Shown here: positions 25,164-32,664 of the stretch, in pieces
Position numbering within the stretch: the stretch's first letter is position 1
How the letters are laid out: each line of letters begins with the position of its first letter
Assembly (NCBI RefSeq): GCF_003611735.1
Contig: NZ_RAWG01000011.1
Span: 1-63,470, forward strand
Length of the DNA stretch: 63,470 bases
Origin: Corallococcus sicarius
Lineage (GTDB): Bacteria > Myxococcota > Myxococcia > Myxococcales > Myxococcaceae
Direction of reading: 5' to 3'
Translations under genes and position numbers: made by a program
Notes under the pieces: generated by a model
Seen by the model: only the letters and a program-made list of their open reading frames with translations
Told to the model about the DNA's origin: nothing
The model's database searches: none

Positions 25164-26087
25164 TCAGGAGTAGGCCAGGGCAGGCACGGAACGGGACGGC
25201 CTGGAGGGGGCCACCGGGTGCGGGAGCGCGAAGGGCAGCACCGAGTTCAGGTGGGCCCGCTCACCCGGACCGAGGGCGGCAATGACATCCGGGCGCAGCC
25301 GGGCCAGGTGCGCCACCGCACGTGCCCGGGGGCCCTGGAATCGCTCCAGGAAGTCCGGCTCCGCCGGGAACTGGAAGCCGGGCTCCTCCCGGACGCAATA
25401 GAAGTGATAGGGATTGGCGTTGGAGGGACGGGAGCCAAAGCGTTGCAGAAGCTCGCGCGGGGCGTCCTTGACGCGCAACCGCAGGCAGATGGCCAGGGCC
25501 TTCTCCGACAGCCCCTGGTACCTGCGCCGCTCCCCCACGCGCTCGGTCGGGAGGAAGCTGCGATACATCACCTCCGCGTCCGGGTGGACGGTCATCACCA
25601 TGTCGTCCACGCCCAGCAGGCCCGAGGTCCGGTACACCATCTTGTTGAGCATCTGCACCACGCCCACGCTCCGGTGGCGGCGGGCAATGCACAGCGCCCC
25701 CACCTCCGCCAGCCGCCGCCCCTGGGCCCGCAGCTTTCCCACCACGTCCGCGAAGGTCTTGTCCAAGGGGAGCCCCTGCGGGGAGTCCACGTGCAGCGAC
25801 ACCGTCCCCACCACCTCGTCGGCGACCTTGGCCACGAGGATCACCGTCGAGGGGAGCAGCAGGTGCGGCGTCACCTGCACGCCCTCGGAGTGCGGGGAGA
25901 TCAACCCGCGGTGCACGTAGCCTTCGTGGAGCACCCGCGCGGCGGCCTCCAGCTCCGCGGGGCTCTCCGCCACCTTGATGCTCACGCACGCCAGGCTCGC
26001 GGAGTCGATGCGCGAAAGCGAGCGGACCAGCCGCTCCTGCACTTCCTGGGGAAGCCACCGCAGACCCTGGCGGACGAGATGTCTCAT
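25164..26087 (-). CDS. FeeM-like N-acyl amino acid synthase (GNAT fold)
   Basis: 307 aa, first gene of the operon. It matches the N-acyl amino acid synthase / FeeM group, which joins an acyl chain from acyl-ACP to an amino acid such as tyrosine. Visible marks: VHRGLISPHSEGVQVTPHLL, VILVAKVADEVVGTVSLHVD, the core LAEVGALCIARRHRSVGV (strand 4 and acyl-carrier loop), LNKMVYRTSGLLGVDDMVMT and VHPDAEVMYRSFL. It has no signal peptide and no adjacent ACP gene. Divergent from the FAD oxidase gene. Family membership is well supported; substrate and product are inferred. Exosortase-linked autoinducer-type acyltransferases share parts of this pattern and are the alternative. Confidence 0.82.
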   Translation of the reverse strand: MRHLVRQGLRWLPQEVQERLVRSLSRIDSASLACVSIKVAESPAELEAAARVLHEGYVHRGLISPHSEGVQVTPHLLLPSTVILVAKVADEVVGTVSLHVDSPQGLPLDKTFADVVGKLRAQGRRLAEVGALCIARRHRSVGVVQMLNKMVYRTSGLLGVDDMVMTVHPDAEVMYRSFLPTERVGERRRYQGLSEKALAICLRLRVKDAPRELLQRFGSRPSNANPYHFYCVREEPGFQFPAEPDFLERFQGPRARAVAHLARLRPDVIAALGPGERAHLNSVLPFALPHPVAPSRPSRSVPALAYS

Positions 26088-26397
26088 GCCGGACCGCAGA
26101 GCAATTCACGGACCAACCCCGGTGCAGGCGCGCATTCCCTGTGGAGAGGCACATCGCGTGTCGGGCGCGACAGCCCGCGAGCCGTGGACAGTTCCCCACA
26201 GTCTGTTGGGCGATGCCCACGAATTGCCGGATCCGAGAGGCGGCGCGGCCGCCGGCCCTGGAAATGATGTCATATTTTTTCGTTGCGCCCGGCGCGCTTC
26301 AATGGATCTCTAGACAGACACGTCCACAGCGTGCCTCCGCAAGTGATTGCGACCCTGCCGCGTCCCTCCCTCTCCGCCAGCTCACGGGGCCACTGCC
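26088..26397. promoter_or_regulatory. divergent promoter region between acyl-amino acid operon and FAD oxidase
   Basis: 310 bp with no gene, separating the heads of two divergent units. It includes an AT-rich patch at 26264-26282 and GC arms around it, and short inverted words CTGTGG (26129) and CCACAG (26196). A shared control region is likely; no factor can be named. Confidence 0.5.
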
Positions 26398-28020
26398 ATG
26401 TCTCTTCCATCTTCCACCGAGTTGTCCACGCAGACCCTGGAAGCCCTGGCCGGGATTGTCGGGCCGCAGTGGCTCCGCACCGGAGAGGAGGCCTGGAAGC
26501 GGGGCACGAGCACCACGTCCATGAGCAGACGTGTCCCGGCGGTGGTCTTCCCCGCGTCGACGCGTGAGCTCGTGGCCCTGGTGGAGCTGGCCAACGCGCG
26601 AGGGTTGGCCCTGTACCCGGTGAGCACCGGCCGCAACTGGGGCTACGGCTGCGGGGCGCCCGTGCGGGATGACTGCGTGGTGGTGGACCTGTCGCGGATG
26701 GACCGCATCGTGTCGCTCGACGCGGAGCTGGGCCTCGTCACCGTCCAACCCGGGGTGACGCAGGGGATGCTGAGTCAGTACCTCCGGGAGCGACAGCTCC
26801 CCTTCCTGGTGCCCGTCACGGGGGCCGGCCCGGATTGCAGCCTGCTGGGCAACGCCCTGGAGCGCGGCTACGGCATCACCCCGCATGCGGACCACTTCGG
26901 CGCCATCACCCGGCTGGAGGCGGTGCTCCCGGACGGCTCGCTGTACCGGTCCGCGCACGGGGACCTGGGGGGACAGCGGGTGGACCAGGCCTTCAAGTGG
27001 GGCGTCGGCCCGTACCTGGACGGGCTCTTCTCCCAGAGCAACCTGGGCATCGTCACCGAGCTCACCTTCGTGCTCGCCCGGAGGCCCGAGCACCTGGAGG
27101 CCTTCTTCTTCTGGGTGCCCGAGGACGCGGGGCTGGAGGACGCGGTGGGTGCCATCCGCGAGACGCTGCGGGAGCTGGGCGGGGTGGTGGGCGCCATCAA
27201 CCTGCTCAACCCCCAGCGCGTGCTGTCCATGGTCGCGCCCTACCCTCGCAACCGGGTGCCGCGCGGTGAGGCGCTCTCCGCGGAGCTGCTGGCCGAGCTG
27301 ACCTCCCAGCATGGCGTGGGGGCGTGGACGGGCACCGGAGGCCTGTACGGCACGCGAGAGGTGGTGCGCGCCGCGCGGAGCACCATCCGGCGGAGGCTGG
27401 GGCGGGTGTCGCGGCGCCTCGTGTTCATGGGTGCGGAGAGAGCGCGCATGCTGGGCCAGTGGCTCCCCCGACTGCCACTGGGACTGGGCGCGAAGCTGTC
27501 CCCGCAGGCGCGCGTCCTGTCCAACGTGTTGAGCGTCCTGGAGGGTGTCCCCACACAGATGGCCTTGCCGCTGGCCTACTGGAAGTCAGGCCGACGCCCG
27601 CCGGAAGGGGCTCCCCTGAACCCGCACGCGGATGGCTGCGGTCTGCTGTGGACCTCTCCGCTCGTCCCCATGGTGCCGGAGTTGGTGCGCATCTACGTAC
27701 GGACCGTGCGGGAGGTCACCGCGCGGCACCGCATGGAACCGCTCATCACCCTCACCTCGCTGTCCGACCGCTGCTTCGACAGCTCCATCCCGCTGCTGTT
27801 CGACCGGGAGGATCCGGACGAGGCCGCCCGCGCGCTCGCATGCCAGCAGGCATTGCTGGACACCTGCCGCCGCGAGGGTTTCCTGCCCTACCGCGTGGGG
27901 ACCCACACCATGCGCTGGCTCGCCGAGCAGGCGCCCCAGGCCTGGCGGCTCACCGAGCACCTCAAGCGCGCCCTGGACCCGCGCCAGGTGCTCGCGCCTG
28001 AGCGGTACTCCGGCCTGTGA
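26398..28020 (+). CDS. VAO/4-cresol dehydrogenase-type FAD-binding oxidase
   Basis: 540 aa. N-terminal PCMH FAD-binding domain: VVFPASTRELVALVELANAR, the pyrophosphate loop YPVSTGRNWGYGCGAP (73-88), VTVQPGVTQGMLSQYL, then TGAGPDCSLLGNALERGYG (141-159). The C-terminal half is a VAO substrate domain with late TSLSDRCFDSSIPLLFDRED and the VGTHTMRWLAEQAP phrase. Members oxidise para-hydroxyphenyl compounds or aromatic side chains. Next to a FeeM-like synthase the natural reading is oxidation of an N-acyl-tyrosine-like product, but that is inference. No signal peptide. ATG 26398 is chosen; upstream frame extension to 26347 has no support. A terminator follows at 28056-28090. Confidence 0.85.
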   Translation: MSLPSSTELSTQTLEALAGIVGPQWLRTGEEAWKRGTSTTSMSRRVPAVVFPASTRELVALVELANARGLALYPVSTGRNWGYGCGAPVRDDCVVVDLSRMDRIVSLDAELGLVTVQPGVTQGMLSQYLRERQLPFLVPVTGAGPDCSLLGNALERGYGITPHADHFGAITRLEAVLPDGSLYRSAHGDLGGQRVDQAFKWGVGPYLDGLFSQSNLGIVTELTFVLARRPEHLEAFFFWVPEDAGLEDAVGAIRETLRELGGVVGAINLLNPQRVLSMVAPYPRNRVPRGEALSAELLAELTSQHGVGAWTGTGGLYGTREVVRAARSTIRRRLGRVSRRLVFMGAERARMLGQWLPRLPLGLGAKLSPQARVLSNVLSVLEGVPTQMALPLAYWKSGRRPPEGAPLNPHADGCGLLWTSPLVPMVPELVRIYVRTVREVTARHRMEPLITLTSLSDRCFDSSIPLLFDREDPDEAARALACQQALLDTCRREGFLPYRVGTHTMRWLAEQAPQAWRLTEHLKRALDPRQVLAPERYSGL

Positions 28021-28055
28021 TGAACCGATACACAGGCACCTGGGATTGAGTGATT

Positions 28056-28090
28056 CGGAGGCTCGCCCAGAACACGGGGACGGGCCTCCG
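28056..28090 (+). terminator. hairpin downstream of the FAD oxidase gene
   Basis: CGGAGGCTCG (28056-28065) pairs with CGGGCCTCCG (28081-28090) with one G-T wobble, extendable by CC/GG. It lies 35 nt after the stop. Confidence 0.6.
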
Positions 28091-28196
28091 GGCCGACTCC
28101 AGAGCGTCGTGAGGAAGACATGCGTTCCTCCCCCTGGATGGATTGCTGACACGGAAGACTGGCGTCACCGTCCCTCGTTTGTGAGGGAGCTCCGTC

Positions 28197-29090
28197 TTGA
28201 AGACTGCTCGAACGAGACCCGTCCGTGTCATCGCCACACTCGCGCTCACCGTCATGGCCTTCGGTGGGTGCGACGACGATGATGATGATGATGACAACGA
28301 TGAGAAAGCGGCGGCCACGGAGGCGGTGAAGCGGATCTCCCAGGACGCCCCCACCAGCCTGCCTGCCAATGTGCCGGATGAGGTGCTGCGGGTGACGCTG
28401 GGAGGCGTGGAGTACAACCTGCGCGAGCTGCTCAGCCGCCCCCCTGAATCACGACCCTCCGCGCACATCGTGGCCGCCTACCAGACGGTCTCCACGCCCG
28501 CGGACCCACCGCCCTTCGGGACCCGCGACGTGGCCGTTCTTCCGGACTCCACGCGGGAGGCGCCAGCGGCCCAGGTCTACGAGTGCCGCCAGAACGCGAG
28601 CGACTTCGCCTGGGCCTTCCTCCAACCGGAAGCGGGTCTCCAGCCCATCACCGACGAAACCATCCCAGCGCTGGAGAAACTCGTCCTCGATCATTTCCGC
28701 TACCCGGCTGGCATTGATTTCGGGCCACCCACCGGCACGCCCCCCGTGGGTCCCGCCTGGCGCGTATCGGCTCCGTTGCTCGACGAGGGCTCGCCCACCG
28801 CCGGCCAGACCCTCTTCATCGGCAGTGTCGAGGCCACGGTCGCCAACGGGCCTGGCAACGTCCCCTTGCTGCGACTCGCCAACGTCGCGCGCATCGACCG
28901 GGGGCTCCCGTCCGAGGTGTTCTCGAGGACCCCGTCCGACGGAACCCAGACGGGCTACGTGCTCCGGCTCAACACCGCGGGAGGCATCACGCCAACGACG
29001 GGTTGCGACGGAACCTCGGACATGGGCAAGCGCAAGCGGGTGCCCTACGCAGCGGACTACTACTTCATCGATGTCTTCACGACTCCGTAG
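28197..29090 (+). CDS. DUF3455-type lipoprotein with poly-Asp N-terminus
   Basis: 297 aa. Lipoprotein signal ending VMAFGGC; the mature protein starts with Cys followed by eight Asp residues. The C-terminal two thirds fit DUF3455: QVYECRQNASDFAWAFLQPE, then GPAWRVSAPLLDEGSP, VPLLRLANVARIDRG, YVLRLNTAGGITPTTGCDG and RVPYAADYYFIDVF. DUF3455 function is unknown. TTG start at 28197 with AGGGAG eight bases upstream. A barrel protein gene follows 62 nt later on the same strand. Confidence 0.85.
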   Translation: MKTARTRPVRVIATLALTVMAFGGCDDDDDDDDNDEKAAATEAVKRISQDAPTSLPANVPDEVLRVTLGGVEYNLRELLSRPPESRPSAHIVAAYQTVSTPADPPPFGTRDVAVLPDSTREAPAAQVYECRQNASDFAWAFLQPEAGLQPITDETIPALEKLVLDHFRYPAGIDFGPPTGTPPVGPAWRVSAPLLDEGSPTAGQTLFIGSVEATVANGPGNVPLLRLANVARIDRGLPSEVFSRTPSDGTQTGYVLRLNTAGGITPTTGCDGTSDMGKRKRVPYAADYYFIDVFTTP

Positions 29091-29152
29091 CGTCGGCCAC
29101 ATCTTCGCGTGAGCGGCCCGGGGCGCGCTAGGTTGCGGGCCCTGACGCCGCC

Positions 29153-30397
29153 ATGCCCTCGCTCCGCCCACCTTCCATCCCCCTGATCGCGGCCGTTGTC
29201 GTGCTTGCCTCCAGTCCCGTGGCGCTCGCGGACAACCCGCCCCTGACCAGCTCGAACTACGCGATCGACGTGTTCCAGGGCCCGGTGCTGGCGCCGGTGC
29301 GGGTGACAGGCCTGGCCGGGGCGTATGCCCCCATCGCCGAGGGCGTCGAGGGCATCGGTGCCAACACGGCCGCCCCGGCCTTGCGCTCGCTCTACTCGAC
29401 CCAGCACGTCGACTACGACCTGTCGCTGGGCTTCACCCTGCCCAGCTCCGTGCGCAACACCGACTTCGACAACAACGGCTCGGTGGGCTTCACCTACAAG
29501 AACTTCGTCTTCACCCAGCTCGGAGGCCTGATCCAATGGGGCCCCTGGGGGGCGGGAGGGCTCGCTTCCCTGCAGAGCTACACGCTGGGCCAGGACGCGA
29601 GCGGGCAGACCCTCCAGCTGAACACGAGCCGCTTCCAGATTCAGCTCGCGCGCACGCTGTTCGACGGCGAGCTGGTGGTCGGCGTTGGCCTGCGCGCGGT
29701 CTCCCTCGAAATCGACTCCGGTGAAGGCGAGAAGAGCAACCTCGCCTCCATGCTCGGCGTCAACACCGAGGCCGGCGCCATCTGGACCCCGCTGGCCCTG
29801 CCGCTGCGTGCGGCCCTGACGTTCCGGGCTCCCGTCCAGGGTCGGCTCAATCCCGACAGCCCGACCACCGCCGACGACGAGGGCAACGTGAGGGTCGCCA
29901 ACCTCTACCTGCCCTCCACCATCAAGCTCCCCTGGGAGATCGAGGCGGGCCTCGCCTACCAGTTCGGCCCCCGCCCCCTGCAGATTCCGTGGGGCCCGGA
30001 GCGTGCCGAGCGCTTCAAGGCCCTGCCGCGAGCGAAGCTGCTCCTGACCGGCTCGGTCATCATCAGCGGCGCGGCTTCGAATGCCATCGGCTTCGAGTCC
30101 TTCCTGTCACAGCAGCTCGAGCGCTCCGGGCGCCATCTCCTGGTCTCACCCCGCGTCGGCGCCGAGCTTGAGCCCATCGAGAACCGGCTGCAGGTTCGCG
30201 CCGGCAGCTACCTCGAGCCCAGCCGCTTCGACGACATCCGGCCTCGCGTGCATGGCACCGCGGGCGCGGAGGTGCGCCTGTTCCGCTGGTCCGTCTTCGG
30301 CATGACGTCCCCCGAGACCTCGTGGCGCATCAGCGGCTTCGTCGACGTTTCCCACCTCTACCTCGGCTGGGGCGTTGGCGTCGGCACCTGGCACTGA
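29153..30397 (+). CDS. outer membrane beta-barrel protein, unknown
   Basis: 414 aa. Signal peptide about 1-26 (ends SSPVALADN). The mature protein opens with SNYAIDVFQGPVLAPVRVTG and then LAGAYAPIAEGVEGIGANTAAPA, a pattern like the N-terminal plug of FadL/PorV-type or type IX-like conjugate barrels, where small residues line a hatch. Alternating aromatic/hydrophobic strands follow to the C-terminus (LYLGWGVGVGTW-His). A hydrophobic-substrate channel is possible but not shown. Ends at a shared terminator (30465-30487). Confidence 0.75.
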   Translation: MPSLRPPSIPLIAAVVVLASSPVALADNPPLTSSNYAIDVFQGPVLAPVRVTGLAGAYAPIAEGVEGIGANTAAPALRSLYSTQHVDYDLSLGFTLPSSVRNTDFDNNGSVGFTYKNFVFTQLGGLIQWGPWGAGGLASLQSYTLGQDASGQTLQLNTSRFQIQLARTLFDGELVVGVGLRAVSLEIDSGEGEKSNLASMLGVNTEAGAIWTPLALPLRAALTFRAPVQGRLNPDSPTTADDEGNVRVANLYLPSTIKLPWEIEAGLAYQFGPRPLQIPWGPERAERFKALPRAKLLLTGSVIISGAASNAIGFESFLSQQLERSGRHLLVSPRVGAELEPIENRLQVRAGSYLEPSRFDDIRPRVHGTAGAEVRLFRWSVFGMTSPETSWRISGFVDVSHLYLGWGVGVGTWH

Positions 30398-30464
30398 CGC
30401 CCCAGGGCGCGGACGAAGAAGGCGACGCGCGTCTACGGGACGTCCCCTGCACCAGGAGTACTAC

Positions 30465-30487
30465 CCACCCGCCTGGCTGGCGGGTGG
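30465..30487. terminator. bidirectional terminator hairpin
   Basis: CCACCCGCC (30465-30473) and GGCGGGTGG (30479-30487) form a perfect 9-bp stem with a 5-nt loop between convergent genes. Confidence 0.8.
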
Positions 30488-30507
30488 AGCGGGCTCCGCG
30501 GGAGTCT

Positions 30508-32361
30508 TCAGCCAGAGGTGGCCACGGTGAAGGACCGGGCGGGGAGGTGTGGGCTGTTATTGCCCGCCGCATCCGTCGCCCAGGCCTTCACCGTGTGCAC
30601 TCCCAGCGCCAGCGCCTTGGTGGGAGTGAAGCTCCAGGTGCCCTCGGCGGTGGCCTTGGTGGTGCCCACCTTGACGCCATCCACGATGATTGTGACGGAG
30701 AAGCCGGCCTCCGTTCTTCCGCTGTAGGTGGGCGTGGTGTCGCTCGTCACCGAGCCAGCCGCCGGAGTCAGCACCGTCGGAGCCGACCGCTTGATGCGCA
30801 GTGTGATGGCGGTGAACACCTCGGTGCTGGTCCCATTCACCTGGATTTGATGACTCTCGTAGTGCACCGGCGTGATGAGCAGGTCGCTCGCGATGTTGCC
30901 GACGACCGCCTTCGGGCCAAACCGCCCGACCTGCATCGTGCCCATCGCCATGCCCGTGCACCCCACGCACTTGGGTGCGCGGTACACGAACACAGCGCCG
31001 CCGGGGATCTGGTTCACGCTGTTGACGCGTGACTTCGGCACGGCGACGAACAGCCGCTGCTCAGAGTCGGGGCTCTCCCAGACGGCACCCAACGGCAGGG
31101 GGCTGGCGTTGTCGGCGTTGTTGTCCACCGGCCGGAGCGTGACGTCAATCGAGCCACCAGCTTCGATCGCCGGGTTGACCTTCACCAGGTCCGCCTTCTT
31201 CGTCCAACCCAGCCAGTGGAGCTGCGGGAGGTTGTAGTTGTCCGACGGAAACCTGCCCATGTTCGTGCTCGCGTCGCCGCGGTCGTCGTCAGGGCCCGTG
31301 GCAATTTGCCGGTTGCCGTGCGCGAGGCCGAGGATGTGTCCGGTCTCGTGGTAGTAGGTCCGCATCAGGCCGTCATTGAGGTAGATGTGGTGGCCATTGG
31401 CCCTCGAGCTTGGACACATCCCCAGGGGCATGAGGTACACGTTCAGGAACGCGTTCGAGGTGCTGTGCTCCACGGCATATGTCTTCGCCTTCTCGCAATC
31501 GCTGATCGTCACCCTCACGGTCTCATCTGTGTTGAGGAATTTCAGGTGCACCTGGTTGTGCGATGCCACGGCGAAGGAATTATACATTTCCTGGATGCGG
31601 CCCCTGGCTGTCGCGATCGAGGGAGTTTCGCGACCCTCGATGACGACGCGGACGACCTTGACCGTGTGCGTCGTGTTCACCGCGCCCAGTTTCCTGTTGA
31701 AATTCCTGACGCAAGTCGGCTCGTTGTCGGCACAGACGTAGCTGGCTGGCGACGTCTCTTCGTCGGCGGACTGAACCCGGAACGACCGCACGTTGTCGTC
31801 CGTGCCAGCGCCGCTCGGGAACGAGGTTTCGCAGAGCTTCGTGTCGTATTGGACGACAGTCGATTCGCCGGTGCAGCCCGCGGCAACGTGGAGCGTCACG
31901 GTCTTGCCAAACGGAACCTCGACGTAGGAGGCATCCGCGCTACCGAGCGTGTAGCAGCCGTCAAGCTCGGCTTCCTGCATCACCGTGGAGTCGCCGTTGC
32001 AGCCCTCGCGCACGCGGACGCGCGGCGTCTGGGAAGCGATGAGCTGAGCGCTCAACGTGGGCCAGTTGGCGGACGTGCAGCGCCCTGCCTGTACCGCATC
32101 GAGGAAGAGACCGTCTTCGAGCTCCGGGTGCTCGTAGGTCTGGCACATTTCCCATAGCTCGCTCCAGTGCGCCCAGTCACAGGTCCCCGCGTTGACGTAT
32201 CCCTGCACGCACGAGAGAGACGCCTCGAGATCCAGGGAGAGGAGCGACTGGCGGGTGGTGGTGACGGGCCCCCGGAGCTCTGGAGTCGGCTCCGCCGCGC
32301 TGCCACATCCTGTCACCAACGCCGCGCCCATCACGACAGCCACCACGAATGTCTTTTTCAT
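30508..32361 (-). CDS. secreted metzincin-like metalloprotease with C-terminal Ig-like domain
   Basis: About 617 aa. N-terminal lipoprotein signal with lipobox (VTGC). Residues 50-220 hold Cys-rich beta repeats (RVREGCNGDSTV, VAAGCTGESTVVQYDTKLC). The catalytic site HETGHILGLAH (about 338-348) is the HExxHxxGxxH zinc motif. STNMGRF soon after supplies a Met-turn candidate. The layout recalls M11 gametolysin-like peptidases. Residues about 525-617 form a bacterial Ig-like domain (TPAAGSVTSDTTPTYSGRTE, AGFSVTIIVDGVKVGTT, GVHTVKAWATDAAGN). Likely a predation exoenzyme on the cell surface. Start: ATG 32361 (MKKTF) is preferred over GTG 32370. GC is about 58 % in the one line I counted. Confidence 0.88.
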   Translation of the reverse strand: MKKTFVVAVVMGAALVTGCGSAAEPTPELRGPVTTTRQSLLSLDLEASLSCVQGYVNAGTCDWAHWSELWEMCQTYEHPELEDGLFLDAVQAGRCTSANWPTLSAQLIASQTPRVRVREGCNGDSTVMQEAELDGCYTLGSADASYVEVPFGKTVTLHVAAGCTGESTVVQYDTKLCETSFPSGAGTDDNVRSFRVQSADEETSPASYVCADNEPTCVRNFNRKLGAVNTTHTVKVVRVVIEGRETPSIATARGRIQEMYNSFAVASHNQVHLKFLNTDETVRVTISDCEKAKTYAVEHSTSNAFLNVYLMPLGMCPSSRANGHHIYLNDGLMRTYYHETGHILGLAHGNRQIATGPDDDRGDASTNMGRFPSDNYNLPQLHWLGWTKKADLVKVNPAIEAGGSIDVTLRPVDNNADNASPLPLGAVWESPDSEQRLFVAVPKSRVNSVNQIPGGAVFVYRAPKCVGCTGMAMGTMQVGRFGPKAVVGNIASDLLITPVHYESHQIQVNGTSTEVFTAITLRIKRSAPTVLTPAAGSVTSDTTPTYSGRTEAGFSVTIIVDGVKVGTTKATAEGTWSFTPTKALALGVHTVKAWATDAAGNNSPHLPARSFTVATSG

Positions 32362-32370
32362 GTTTCCCAC

Positions 32371-32664
32371 GCTGATAGCTCACGGTGCCCGTGCGCCACC
32401 GCCCATCATGTGCGGCGGCACGACAGCCTCAATCCAATGAATCGGAGCCTCAATTCGTGGAGTCGACCAGTTATCCTGGAAAAGCTGCAATGATGACTTG
32501 TCCGCTTATTAATCGATTCAGGCAAGCTTTGATGCGGCGCCCGGCGCGATTGCCGCATGACCGTGGGCAGGACGCTGGATTGCGCGACGCGACAGCGCAG
32601 GAAGTCATGAAACCAGCCCAGGGCGTAGAGGCCGCTTGAGCCCCCTTGGGGACACGCCCAGCAT
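32371..32664. other. intergenic region upstream of the metalloprotease gene
   Basis: No supported gene in 294 bp. It is AT-rich near 32480-32530, where the protease promoter may lie. The end carries a 20-nt sequence (32639-32658) that recurs at 42183-42202. Confidence 0.4.
32639..32658 (+). repeat. 20-nt direct repeat, copy 1
   Basis: AGCCCCCTTGGGGACACGCC, identical to 42183-42202. Both copies lie in gene-poor gaps. Confidence 0.7.

Noticed and set aside
22764..26267. 1167-codon plus-strand ORF across the barrel, LolA-like and FeeM-like genes
   Set aside because: It runs antisense through three recognised genes and has shadow composition without any domain.
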